Source of the DNA: Amycolatopsis vancoresmycina
GTDB lineage: Bacteria; Actinomycetota; Actinomycetes; Mycobacteriales; Pseudonocardiaceae
Length of the DNA: 64,000 bases
Reading direction: 5' to 3'
NCBI RefSeq assembly: GCF_000716785.1
Contig: NZ_JNYY01000003.1
Span: 1-64,000, forward strand
Shown: piece after piece, positions 52,992 through 61,453 of the stretch
Layout: each line of letters begins with the position of its first letter
Numbering within the stretch: the stretch's first letter is position 1
Translations under genes and position numbers: made by a program
Notes under the pieces: model-generated
What the model saw: only the letters and a program-made list of their open reading frames with translations
What the model was told of the DNA's origin: nothing
Database searches by the model: none

Positions 52992-53044
52992 GTCGCGAAT
53001 GACTCATTCGGGACTTCCGAGGCCCCGAATGAGTCATTCGCGGC
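52992..53044. repeat. dispersed palindromic element, copy 2
   Basis: Bases 52992-53012 pair with 53024-53044 in a 21-bp stem (one T-G pair) around an 11-base loop. It is close to identical to copy 1 at 40522-40574, with the same inner GAATGACTCATTC palindromes. It sits between the convergent glycosylase gene and a leftward hypothetical gene. Confidence 0.8.
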
Positions 53045-53058
53045 GTTCGGGCCGGGGC

Positions 53059-53862
53059 TCAGAAGTCGAAGCCCCCGCCGTCGAAACCGCCTCCGTCGAA
53101 GCCTCCGCCGTCGAAACCGCCGCCGTCTCCGCCCCAGTCGCCGCCGTCGCCGCCGCCGTCGAAGTCGCCGGCGCTGTCGCCGCCCATGTCGCCGGACTCG
53201 AGCGCGTCCTGCTGGCCCGCGTCGTAGCCGGACTCCCAGGCCGAGGCGCTGGCGATGCCGCTCATGCCGGAGAACATCGCGCTGAACAGGAACATCGAGC
53301 CCAGGCCCCAGGCACCGGCGATGAGCGCGGGCTTCCACCACGGCTCGCTGTACCAGCCCTGCGGCACCGGACGGCCCGCGACGCGGCCGCCGGGGTAGTA
53401 GTACGGCGTGTCCTGGCCCGCCTCGGGCGAGGCGGCGTAGTGCTGGCCCTCGACGTCGACGTCACGGCGTTCGGTCACCTTGCCGGCGCGCTCGCGCTCG
53501 GCCTCCTCCGGCAGCTGCGGGCCGGGGTCCATGCCCATCGCGGTGCGCGCGGCGCGGACGTAGTAGAGCCCCTCGATCGCGGTGTCCTTGACCAGCCGGG
53601 CCTGCTCGATGGTGCGGGCCTGCTCCAGCTGCGAACCGGCCGCGTTGTAGCGCTCGCTCGCGTCGGCCATCGCCTGCTGCGACGCGGTGTCCGTGCCGTT
53701 GAGGTTGAGGACCTGGCCGCCGAGCCGTTCGACCAGGCGCCGGGCGTCGGCCTTGGCGTCGTCGAGCTCCCGCTGCCGGGCCGCGGCGCGCTGCCGCGAG
53801 AAATAGAGGCCGCCACCGACGATCACGACGACGAGCACGATCAGGAAGATCGCGGTGCCCAT
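53059..53862 (-). CDS. membrane-anchored hypothetical protein with Gly/Asp-rich tail
   Basis: A 267-residue protein from ATG 53862. An N-terminal helix (TAIFLIVLVVVIVGGGLYF) anchors it; a long charged helical part (~25-110) follows, then a second hydrophobic segment (WKPALIAGAWGLGSMFLFSAMFSGM), and the tail from ~225 is made of DGGGF-type repeats (GGGFDGGGFDGGGFD). The C-terminal end is of low complexity. Related actinobacterial proteins with a DUF1542-like or TPM-adjacent helix exist, but I do not assign one. Confidence 0.72.
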   Translation of the reverse strand: MGTAIFLIVLVVVIVGGGLYFSRQRAAARQRELDDAKADARRLVERLGGQVLNLNGTDTASQQAMADASERYNAAGSQLEQARTIEQARLVKDTAIEGLYYVRAARTAMGMDPGPQLPEEAERERAGKVTERRDVDVEGQHYAASPEAGQDTPYYYPGGRVAGRPVPQGWYSEPWWKPALIAGAWGLGSMFLFSAMFSGMSGIASASAWESGYDAGQQDALESGDMGGDSAGDFDGGGDGGDWGGDGGGFDGGGFDGGGFDGGGFDF

Positions 53863-53982
53863 GGACCACTCCCAGAAGTTCGGGGCTCGGTGACCGGTGG
53901 TCACCTTTGAAACGGACAACGCGGACGCTACGCGGTGGGTTCCCGGTGCGTGACCGGGCCCACCACGAGCCCTGGCCGAGTA

Positions 53983-54002
53983 AACTAGAACACGTTATAG
54001 TT
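53983..54002. promoter_or_regulatory. KstR-like operator before the F420 oxidoreductase gene
   Basis: The imperfect palindrome AACTAGAACACGTTATAGTT contains TAGAACACGTTATA (53986-53999), an exact match to the KstR consensus TNNAACNNGTTNNA. It ends six bases before the ATG at 54009. No ribosome binding site fits between, so a leaderless transcript with the operator over the promoter is likely. Confidence 0.6.
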
Positions 54003-54008
54003 CGACGC

Positions 54009-54884
54009 ATGAAGTTCACCCTGTCGATCGCGATGAACCCGCTCGATCAGCTGGGCGAGCTCGCCCGGGCCGCCGAAGAGGCCGGCTTCGCCTCCATTGC
54101 CCTGCCCGACTCGCTCTTCTACGCCGAAACGGTGGACACGGACTACCCGTACACCCCGGACGGCAGCCGGTTCTGGACCGGGGAAACCCCCTGGGTCGAC
54201 CCGCTCGTGGCCACCGCGGCGATGGGGGCGGTGACCAGCCGGATCCACTTCTACACGTCGGTGCTGAAGCTCGGCTCGCGCAACCCGGTGCTGCTGGCCC
54301 GCCAGGTCGGCTCGGCGGCGGTGCTCACCGGCGGCCGGTTCGGCCTCGGGCTCGGCGTCGGCTGGCTGCCGCAGGAGTTCGAGTACTGCGGCGTGCCGTT
54401 CGAGCGGCGCGGCAAGCGCGTCGACGAGGCCATCGACGTGCTGCGGCTGATCCTCGGCGGCGGGATGGTCGAGTACCACGGCGAGTTCTACGACTTCGAC
54501 AAGATCCAGATGAGCCCGGCGCCGCCGTCGCGGGTGCCGTTCTACATCGGCGGCCACACCGAAGTCGCGCTGAAGCGCGCCGCCCGGGTCGCCGACGGCT
54601 GGTCGTCGGCGATGATGAAGCTCGACGAGCTGCGCGACACGATCGCGCGCATCAAGGAACTGCTGGCCGAGCGGGGCCGCGCCGATGACCCGTTCGAGTA
54701 CCAGGCGGTCTGCATCGACCGGTTCGGCCTCGACGGCTACCGCGAGCAGGCCGAGGTGGGCGTCACCGACGTCATCACCATGCCGTGGGTGTTCGACGGC
54801 GTCGGCTTCGACGCGCCGGTCGAGCCGAAGCTCGAAGCGATCCGCAAGTTCGGGGCCGAGATCATCGAGAAGTTCGAGGAGTGA
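54009..54884 (+). CDS. LLM-class F420-dependent oxidoreductase
   Basis: A 291-residue TIM-barrel luciferase-like enzyme expected to use F420. It begins MKFTLSIAMNPLDQLGELARAAEEAGF and has the GLGVGWLPQEFEYCGVPFERRGKRVDEA stretch typical of LLM F420 oxidoreductases. The operator-like KstR motif just upstream suggests control by a KstR-type TetR repressor of sterol catabolism, and LLM genes are found in such regulons. It forms an operon with an SnoaL-like gene six bases downstream. Confidence 0.87.
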   Translation: MKFTLSIAMNPLDQLGELARAAEEAGFASIALPDSLFYAETVDTDYPYTPDGSRFWTGETPWVDPLVATAAMGAVTSRIHFYTSVLKLGSRNPVLLARQVGSAAVLTGGRFGLGLGVGWLPQEFEYCGVPFERRGKRVDEAIDVLRLILGGGMVEYHGEFYDFDKIQMSPAPPSRVPFYIGGHTEVALKRAARVADGWSSAMMKLDELRDTIARIKELLAERGRADDPFEYQAVCIDRFGLDGYREQAEVGVTDVITMPWVFDGVGFDAPVEPKLEAIRKFGAEIIEKFEE

Positions 54885-54889
54885 CTGCC

Positions 54890-55330
54890 GTGGGCGTGCA
54901 GGTCAGCTGGGACACCGGGCAGGAGCAGCCGGCGGCGCGGCGCGCGGCGTTCGCGTCGATGACCGCGGTGACGGCGGGGGACAAGGAAGCGTGGCTGGCG
55001 CTGTTCGCCCCGGACGCGGTGGTCGAGGACCCGGTCGGGCCGTCGTTCTTCGACGAGACCGGCAAGGGCCACCACGGCCGCGACGGGATCAGCGCCTTCT
55101 GGGACAAGACGATCGCCAACGTCGAGCGCTTCGAGTTCACCATCCGCGACTCCCACGCGGGCGGCGACGAGGTGGCCAACGTCGGCACGATCACGACGTT
55201 CCTCCCGGGCGGCTACCGCGTCGACACCGACGGGGTGTTCGTCTACCGCGTCGGCGACGACGGCCTGATCCGGTCGGTGCGGGCGTTCTGGGAGACCGAG
55301 CGCGCGATGGCGACGGCACGCCAGGTCTGA
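54890..55330 (+). CDS. SnoaL/NTF2-like fold protein
   Basis: A 146-residue cone-shaped alpha+beta (NTF2-like) protein with ARRAAFASMTAVTAGDKEAWLALFAPDAVVEDPVGP, typical of SnoaL-type steroid isomerase-like enzymes. Start GTG 54890 has GAGGAG about seven bases upstream; GTG 54881 overlapping the previous stop is an alternative. Co-transcribed with the F420 oxidoreductase, so a steroid or polyketide-like substrate is plausible. A terminator follows. Confidence 0.83.
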   Translation: MGVQVSWDTGQEQPAARRAAFASMTAVTAGDKEAWLALFAPDAVVEDPVGPSFFDETGKGHHGRDGISAFWDKTIANVERFEFTIRDSHAGGDEVANVGTITTFLPGGYRVDTDGVFVYRVGDDGLIRSVRAFWETERAMATARQV

Positions 55331-55345
55331 CCCCCACCCCCTGCG

Positions 55346-55378
55346 AAGGCCACCCCGGCATCCCGGGGTGGCCTTTTT
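55346..55378 (+). terminator. intrinsic terminator of the F420 oxidoreductase operon
   Basis: Bases 55346-55358 pair perfectly with 55363-55375 around CATC. The 3' arm ends in five T residues. It is 15 bases after the stop codon. Confidence 0.92.
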
Positions 55379-55459
55379 CGCGGGCGTGATCGACACATAC
55401 CGCAACCGGCTCGTTGCGGAAAGAGGGCATTCTGGCGATTGTTTGCTCAATCGTGCTAC

Positions 55460-55481
55460 TTTTTGCTCATGCAAGCAAAAA
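55460..55481. promoter_or_regulatory. palindromic operator overlapping the TetR start codon
   Basis: TTTTTGCT (55460-55467) and AGCAAAAA (55474-55481) are perfect inverted arms around CATGCA, which contains the ATG of the TetR gene. TTTGCTC also occurs at 55442-55448. There is no ribosome site, so the gene is probably leaderless and autorepressed. Confidence 0.6.
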
Positions 55482-56065
55482 CGTTCACCGAGAACGCCCG
55501 GCGGGCGCAGATCGTCCGCGCGGCGATCGAGACCATCGGTGAACTGGGGTATGCGAAGGCTTCGTTCGGGCAGATCGCGAAACGTGCCGGGCTGAGCAGC
55601 ACCGGCATGATCTCCTACCACTTCGACGGCAAGGCCGACCTGATCGCCGAAGTCGTCCGGGACGTGCTGGCCACGAGCCTCGCCTACATGCGGGAGCGGA
55701 TCGACGCGGTGCACGGGCCGGCGGCGGAGCTGCGGGCCTACATCGAGTCGAACCTGGCGTTCGTCGCCGAGCACCCGGTCGAACTCACCGCGCTGCTCGA
55801 CTGCCTGCGCCACGGTGGTGGCGGCGCCACCACCGCGGGCAACGACGACTGGTACCACGGTGCCGTCGACGTCCTGGAATCCTGCCTGCGCGAGGGCCAG
55901 CGGACCGGCGAGTTCGGCCGGTTCGACCCGCGCGTCATGGCGATCACCGTCCGCCAGGCCATCGACGGCATCCACACCGAACTGATCCGGCGTCCCGACA
56001 CCGATGTGGACGCCTACGCGGCCGAGCTCGTCGCCATCGTCGACCGGGCCACCGCGCACGACTGA
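55469..56065 (+). CDS. TetR-family regulator
   Basis: A 198-residue regulator with an N-terminal helix-turn-helix (IVRAAIETIGELGYAKASFGQIAKRAGLSSTGMISYHFDGKADLI). The ligand domain has no recognisable substrate clue. Its start codon sits in a palindromic operator. The downstream membrane-protein gene begins 11 bases later with its own GGGG site, so this pair is an autoregulated operon that may control the membrane protein. Confidence 0.9.
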   Translation: MQAKTFTENARRAQIVRAAIETIGELGYAKASFGQIAKRAGLSSTGMISYHFDGKADLIAEVVRDVLATSLAYMRERIDAVHGPAAELRAYIESNLAFVAEHPVELTALLDCLRHGGGGATTAGNDDWYHGAVDVLESCLREGQRTGEFGRFDPRVMAITVRQAIDGIHTELIRRPDTDVDAYAAELVAIVDRATAHD

Positions 56066-56076
56066 ACTGGGGAAAC

Positions 56077-56565
56077 ATGGCCACCACGAACACCGCCGAC
56101 CGCGTGCTGCGGCCGGTCGTCGCCCTGCTCTACCTCAACCTGCTGATCAGCGTCGCCTTCGCGGTGCTGACCTTCCTGCACAAGGACGGCATCCTCGACT
56201 ACCAGGTGCTGCACTGGGAGTCGACCGGCCAGGCGAACCCGGCCGACCGGGCGGGCACGCGCGCCTCGCTGGAGAGCGTGCTGTGGATCCGCCCGGTGTC
56301 CGTGCTGGTCATCGCGATCGTCTACGTCCGGCTGGCGGGCCGGCTCAAGCTCGGCCGCCGCCGCACCTGGGTCCGGTTGCTGGTGATCACCGTCCTCGGG
56401 CTGGCCGGCCTGGTGTACCTGGTCGTCGCCGCCGAGTTCCCGGACTGGATGCGGGCCGGCCAGGCCGGGCAGGCCGTGGTGCTGCTCGTGCTGTTCGTTC
56501 TGCTGTGCACCAAGCGCGTCCGCGGGTACTTCACGAAGCAGGGCCGGGTACCCGCAAAAGTATGA
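56077..56565 (+). CDS. four-helix membrane protein under TetR control
   Basis: A 162-residue integral membrane protein with four hydrophobic helices (residues about 14-36, 68-86, 98-120, 125-145) and a basic cytoplasmic C-terminus (TKRVRGYFTKQGR). No transporter motif is visible. It directly follows the TetR gene and is likely its main target. I do not recognise a family. Confidence 0.75.
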   Translation: MATTNTADRVLRPVVALLYLNLLISVAFAVLTFLHKDGILDYQVLHWESTGQANPADRAGTRASLESVLWIRPVSVLVIAIVYVRLAGRLKLGRRRTWVRLLVITVLGLAGLVYLVVAAEFPDWMRAGQAGQAVVLLVLFVLLCTKRVRGYFTKQGRVPAKV

Positions 56566-57302
56566 TTTTGCTTCATATTTTGTTTCCCCCGTCTTATTGG
56601 GCGGAACGGGAAAGATCGTGGCCGATTCGGAATATCCCGGGGATCCGGGGGAAGCAAGCGTTACACAACGGCCGGGCGTCCGCGCCGCGCTCACTCGAAT
56701 GCCCGAGCGCGGCCGCGGCGCCTTCGACTGTGAGTGGAGAAGCGGCGGCGCGCGGGCTTCGTCTTGCCTGCTGTTTCCTTTCGGTTAATGCTGGTCAGCG
56801 GCCTGCGGGGAACGGTGTGACGTTGACCTGCAGAATGTCCCGATTACCCGACAAACCGGACATCTGAGGTTCGGGTGAACCCCCGTCGTGGCTCGTTGCG
56901 GCACGTAGGGGCAGGTGGTAGCTTCTGATCGTTATCTCCTCGCGGCGAACCGGGCGATCAGGGCAGTAATCGTCCAAGCGGGAACCGCGGGGATCTGGGG
57001 TCTGGGGAAAGGTTGTCCGATGCACGTTTACCGCGGTCCTTCGTAAGGGACGCTCAATAACACTTCGACGCCGGCTCGCACGAGCCGGCGGGACTTTGTC
57101 ATCACCGGGCACTCGTTGGGGAGCGGTCTGCCGGGCTGATCGACCGTGAAGCATTGCGTGCGGCGGCATTTGTTCGCTGCGCACGCGGCTGTGCTGGTGA
57201 TTCACGGGAAAAACCGCGTTGGGCCCGTCTGGGGTGGCCGCAACGCAGGGCGTGGATCAGCTGAATCCAACACGCAACGAATTCCTGGGGGAAGTTCCCG
57301 CC
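56566..57302. promoter_or_regulatory. gene-free leader region of the LuxR regulator
   Basis: These 737 bases show no supported gene. TTGCGG (56896-56901) and TAGCTT (56919-56924) are spaced by 17 and could be a promoter. A perfect 9-bp hairpin GCCGGCTCG-CA-CGAGCCGGC lies at 57070-57089, in the leader of the rightward gene, and could act in attenuation or termination. Confidence 0.4.
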
Positions 57303-60155
57303 ATGCTCATCGAACGTGATTTCGAAACGGCGACATTGAGTCAGATGCTCGCCGACACCCACTCCGGGGCCGGTGGTGTCGGCCTCGTCCTCGGTCCGGT
57401 CGCCAGCGGCAAGACCGCCTTGCTGGAGGCGTTCGGCCGGCAGGCCGCCGGAACCGGCGCGATCGTCCTGTCCGCCTCGGGTGCCCGGTCGGAAACGGCC
57501 GTCGGCCTGGGCGTCGTGTCGCAGCTGGTCCACACGCCGGGTGTCCGGGCGGACATCGCGGAGCAGGTTTCGGCGTACGTGGAGGACGCCGAGGCCGACG
57601 CGACGCTGCTGGACAGCCGGTTCCTGCACCGCCTCTCCAGCGCGGTGATCGGCTGGTCGGCCGAGAGCCCGCTGGTCATCTGCGTCGACGACGCCCACCA
57701 CGCCGATCCCGCGTCGCTGCAGTTCCTGCAGCACATGGCCCGGCGCATCCGGCCCGCCCGGGTGCTCGTGCTGCTCGCCGAGCGGGCCGACCCGGGCGAG
57801 CGGCGCCCGGTGCGCCACGTCGACCTGATGCGCCGGCCGCACTGCCGCCAGCTGCGGCTGGCACCGTTGTCCCGCAACGGTGTCGGCGTGCTGCTGGCCG
57901 GCAAGCTCGACGAAGGCAAAGCCCGCGCGCTCGCCGCGGAGTGCTTCGCGGTCAGCGGCGGCAACCCGCTGTTGGCGACCGCACTGGTGCACGACACGCG
58001 GGCGGCCGGCACCGGCGAGGTCGTCGCCGGGGCCGCCTACCGGCAGGCCGTGCTCAGCTGCCTGCACTCCTGCGAGCCGCGGGCGCTCGAACTCGCGCGG
58101 GCGCTCGCCGTCCTCGGCGACGACGAGCAGTCGCAGATCTCCCTGGCCGGCGGCATGGTTTCGTTCGCGCCGGCCACCACCGAACCGGTGCGCCGGGCGC
58201 TGGAATCGGCCGGCGTCCTCGCCGGGCACCGGTTCCGGCACCCCGAGGCCCGCGTCGCGGTGCTCGAGGAGCTCGACCCCGGCGTCCGGTCCGCGTTGCA
58301 CGGCCAGGCCGCCCGCCTGCTGTTCGACCAGGGTGCCCGGCCGACCGCCATCGCCGCGCACGTGGTGGCGGGCACCGTGGACGAGCCGTGGACCGAGCAC
58401 CTGCTGTCGGAGGCGTCGGAGGCGGCGCTGCTCGAAGACGACGTCGAGCTGGCCCGCGCCTGCATCGCGCTGGCCAGCCGCTGCTGCACCGACGACCGCG
58501 ACCGGGCGATCGCCAAGGCGTCGCTGGCCGACATCGAATGGCGGACCACACCGGCGAAGGCGATGCGCCGGCTGCCGGAACTGGTGCACGCGACGCGCGC
58601 CGGTCACCTGCCCGGCATCCGGGTCGTCGGCATCTTCGAGTTCCTGCTCTGGTTCGGCCGGGTCGACGAGGCGGTGGAGATCGCGAACGCGTTCGGCGAC
58701 CTGGTCGACTGCCGGGACCGCCGCACCCGCGGCGAGCTGCTGACGCTGTCGTCGTGGCTGGCCAGCTCGGTGCCGGGGATGCGGCACCTGGTGGAGCCGA
58801 TGCTCGCCTCGATCACCGACGGCACGCCGTCGCCGCAGCTCGGGCTCGCGGTGAACTCGCAGCTCAAGGCGATCGACGCGCTGACCAGCGCGGTCCGCGA
58901 GGGGCCGTCCGAGGCCGCCGTGCTCGACGCGGAGCAGGTGCTGGAAGGCACCCGGATGACCGACATCACCCTGCGGCACCTGGTGTTCGCGGCGACGGTG
59001 CTGATCTACGCCGAGCGGCTCGACAAGGCGGCCACCTGGTCCGACCACCTGATGGCGCAGGCCGCCGGCCGCCCGGCCCCGACCTGGCAGGCGTCGCTGG
59101 CGGAGCTGCGCGCCGAAGTCGCGCTGCGGCAGGGCGACCTGCCGCTCGCGGCCCGCAACGCGAAGCTCGCGCTGACGAAGATGACCCCGGAGGCGTGGGG
59201 CATCGGCGTCGGCGCGCCGCTGGCCACCCTGCTGGCCGCGCTCACCGAGATGGGCCGGTTCGACGAGGCGGCGGAGCTGCTCAACCAGCCGGTGCCCGAC
59301 GCACTCGGCGAAACCCGGTTCGGCCTGCACTACCTGCACGCGCGCGGGCACTACTACCTCGCGACGGGCCGGCTGCCGACGGCGCTGAACGACTTCCTCG
59401 CCTGCGGGGAGCAGATGGCCCGCTGGGACCTGGACCAGCCGTCGCTGGTGCCGTGGCGCTCCAGCGCCGCGGAGGTGTACCTGAAGCTGGGTGACCGCGA
59501 GAAGGCCCGGGCACTGGCCGAGGAGCAGGCGGCGAAGCTCGGCCCGGACTGCGGCGACCGCACCCGGGGCATCACGCTGCGGACGCTGGCGCTCGTGGCC
59601 GACCCGGCGCGGCGGCCGAAGCTGATGCAGGAGGCGGTGGACGTGCTCGAGAAGTCCGGCGCCAAGCTGGAGCTGGCCCGGACGCTCGCCGAGCTGAGCC
59701 GGGCGAGCGCGGACGCCGCGACGGTCCGCACGGCCGGCCGGGACGCCCGGGTGCTGGCCAAGGAATGCGGCGCCGAGCTGCTGCGGAAGACGTTCCTCGA
59801 CGGCGGCGACGAAGACGTGGTCGTCTCCCTCCGCGGCGCGGTCGCCCCGGCCGACGTCAAGCTGCTGACCGACGCCGAGCAGCGCGTCGGCTGGCTCGCC
59901 GCGCGGGGGCACACCAACCGGGAGATCGCCAGCCAGCTGTACATCACCGTCAGCACGGTGGAACAGCACCTGACGCGCGTCTACCGCAAGCTGAGCGTCA
60001 GCCGGCGGCGGGACCTGGCGTCCGAACCGCAGCTGCGGGTGCCGGAGCAGCAGGAGCGCGGCCCGGGCGGGCCCCGGCCGCCGGTGGCGGTCAACCACCG
60101 GGCACCGGCGCCGCCGGTGCGCCGTCCACTGAGGCCGGTGCCGCCGGTGCGCTGA
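57303..60155 (+). CDS. LAL-family LuxR transcriptional activator
   Basis: A 950-residue large ATP-binding LuxR (LAL) regulator. The N-terminal ATPase has Walker A GPVASGKTALL and Walker B-like PLVICVDDAHHAD; the middle is a helical TPR-like region; the C-terminal helix-turn-helix is WLAARGHTNREIASQLYITVSTVEQHLTRVYRKL. Such regulators are typical of polyene and macrolide clusters. Start ATG 57303 follows GGGGGAAG; the frame extends upstream without similarity. It precedes the amino-sugar cassette. Confidence 0.92.
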   Translation: MLIERDFETATLSQMLADTHSGAGGVGLVLGPVASGKTALLEAFGRQAAGTGAIVLSASGARSETAVGLGVVSQLVHTPGVRADIAEQVSAYVEDAEADATLLDSRFLHRLSSAVIGWSAESPLVICVDDAHHADPASLQFLQHMARRIRPARVLVLLAERADPGERRPVRHVDLMRRPHCRQLRLAPLSRNGVGVLLAGKLDEGKARALAAECFAVSGGNPLLATALVHDTRAAGTGEVVAGAAYRQAVLSCLHSCEPRALELARALAVLGDDEQSQISLAGGMVSFAPATTEPVRRALESAGVLAGHRFRHPEARVAVLEELDPGVRSALHGQAARLLFDQGARPTAIAAHVVAGTVDEPWTEHLLSEASEAALLEDDVELARACIALASRCCTDDRDRAIAKASLADIEWRTTPAKAMRRLPELVHATRAGHLPGIRVVGIFEFLLWFGRVDEAVEIANAFGDLVDCRDRRTRGELLTLSSWLASSVPGMRHLVEPMLASITDGTPSPQLGLAVNSQLKAIDALTSAVREGPSEAAVLDAEQVLEGTRMTDITLRHLVFAATVLIYAERLDKAATWSDHLMAQAAGRPAPTWQASLAELRAEVALRQGDLPLAARNAKLALTKMTPEAWGIGVGAPLATLLAALTEMGRFDEAAELLNQPVPDALGETRFGLHYLHARGHYYLATGRLPTALNDFLACGEQMARWDLDQPSLVPWRSSAAEVYLKLGDREKARALAEEQAAKLGPDCGDRTRGITLRTLALVADPARRPKLMQEAVDVLEKSGAKLELARTLAELSRASADAATVRTAGRDARVLAKECGAELLRKTFLDGGDEDVVVSLRGAVAPADVKLLTDAEQRVGWLAARGHTNREIASQLYITVSTVEQHLTRVYRKLSVSRRRDLASEPQLRVPEQQERGPGGPRPPVAVNHRAPAPPVRRPLRPVPPVR

Positions 60156-60159
60156 CGAT

Positions 60160-60193
60160 CGGAAGCCGGGACCCCGCGGGGTCCCGGCTTCCG
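60160..60193 (+). terminator. terminator hairpin after the LAL gene
   Basis: Bases 60160-60193 are a 34-base perfect palindrome (arms CGGAAGCCGGGACCCCG), followed by GCGTTTC. It is five bases after the stop codon and separates the regulator from the sugar genes. Confidence 0.85.
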
Positions 60194-60424
60194 GCGTTTC
60201 TCGGACCCCTATAGGTGCGCCCCTAGGTTTCGCCGCCGGGCCATTGACTTGGCACCGGATTCATTGACAAAGAAACGGCGTCAGGCGAGCGTGAACGTCG
60301 TTGCCGGGCACCGGATCCGGCGCGATTTTCGCGGCGGCGAGGTTCACCGGAGCTGCTCGCACGGCGGCCGGACGACGCCACGGCGGGAGCTTTACTCGTT
60401 ACGTGGCAAAGGGAAGGCGACTTC

Positions 60425-61453
60425 ATGGCGAAGCGTGCGTTGATCACCGGCATCACCGGGCAGGACGGGTCGTACCTGGCCGAGCACCTGCTGGCCGAGG
60501 GCTACCAGGTGTGGGGCCTGGTCCGCGGCCAGGCGAACCCGCGCAAGTCGCGGATCAGCAGGCTGGTCTCCGATCTCCACTTCGTGGAAGGGGACCTGAT
60601 GGACCAGGTCAGCCTCGTGTCCGCGGTGGACTTCGTGCAGCCGGACGAGGTGTACAACCTCGCGGCCATCTCGTTCGTGCCGATGTCGTGGCAGCAGCCC
60701 GAACTCACCACCGAGGTGAACGGCATGGGCGTGCTGCGGGTGCTCGAAGCGGTCCGGATGGTGTGCGGCCTGGACAAGTCCCGGCCGACCGGCGGCGGGA
60801 TCCGGTTCTACCAGGCGTCGTCGTCGGAGATGTACGGCAAGGTGGCGGAGACCCCGCAGAACGAGCAGACCATCTTCCACCCGCGCAGCCCCTACGGGGT
60901 CGCGAAGACCTACGGGCACTTCATCACCAAGAACTACCGCGAATCCTTCGGCATGTTCGGGGTGTCCGGGATCCTGTTCAACCACGAGTCGCCGCGCCGC
61001 GGCGCCGAGTTCGTCACCCGCAAGATCACCATGGCGGTGGCGGAGATCAAGCTGGGCATGCGCGACAAGCTCTACCTCGGCAACCTCGACGCGGTGCGCG
61101 ACTGGGGTTTCGCGGGGGACTACGTCCGCGCGATGCACCTGATGCTGCAGCAGGAGACGGCGACGGACTACGTGGTCGGCACCGGGCAGATGCACTCGGT
61201 CCGCGACGCCGTCCAGATCGCCTTCGACGCGGTGGACCTGAACTGGCGCGACTACGTCGTCATCGACCCGGCCCTGGTGCGGCCCGCGGAGGTCGAAACC
61301 CTCTGCGCCGACCCGGAAAAGGCCCGCGCCGAGCTCGGCTGGAAGCAGTCGGTCGACTTCGAGGAGCTCATGCGGATGATGGTCGAGGCCGACCTGCGGA
61401 AGGCGTCGAACGAGCACAAGTACAGCGAGCTGATGCTCGCCGGGAGCTGGTGA
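60425..61453 (+). CDS. gmd: GDP-mannose 4,6-dehydratase
   Basis: A 342-residue extended SDR. It has the Rossmann motif GITGQDGSYLAEHLL, the active site SPYGVAKTYGH (YxxxK) with the Ser/Thr in the SSSEMYG segment, and PRRGAEFVTRKIT typical of GMD. It makes GDP-4-keto-6-deoxy-D-mannose, the precursor of perosamine and mycosamine. It is the first gene of a three-gene cassette, with a 232-base leader after the terminator. Confidence 0.94.
   Translation: MAKRALITGITGQDGSYLAEHLLAEGYQVWGLVRGQANPRKSRISRLVSDLHFVEGDLMDQVSLVSAVDFVQPDEVYNLAAISFVPMSWQQPELTTEVNGMGVLRVLEAVRMVCGLDKSRPTGGGIRFYQASSSEMYGKVAETPQNEQTIFHPRSPYGVAKTYGHFITKNYRESFGMFGVSGILFNHESPRRGAEFVTRKITMAVAEIKLGMRDKLYLGNLDAVRDWGFAGDYVRAMHLMLQQETATDYVVGTGQMHSVRDAVQIAFDAVDLNWRDYVVIDPALVRPAEVETLCADPEKARAELGWKQSVDFEELMRMMVEADLRKASNEHKYSELMLAGSW

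Noticed and set aside
56566..57302. Small genes in the long leader of the LAL regulator
   Set aside because: Short open frames lack ribosome sites and codon bias; only a promoter-like pair and a hairpin could be supported.
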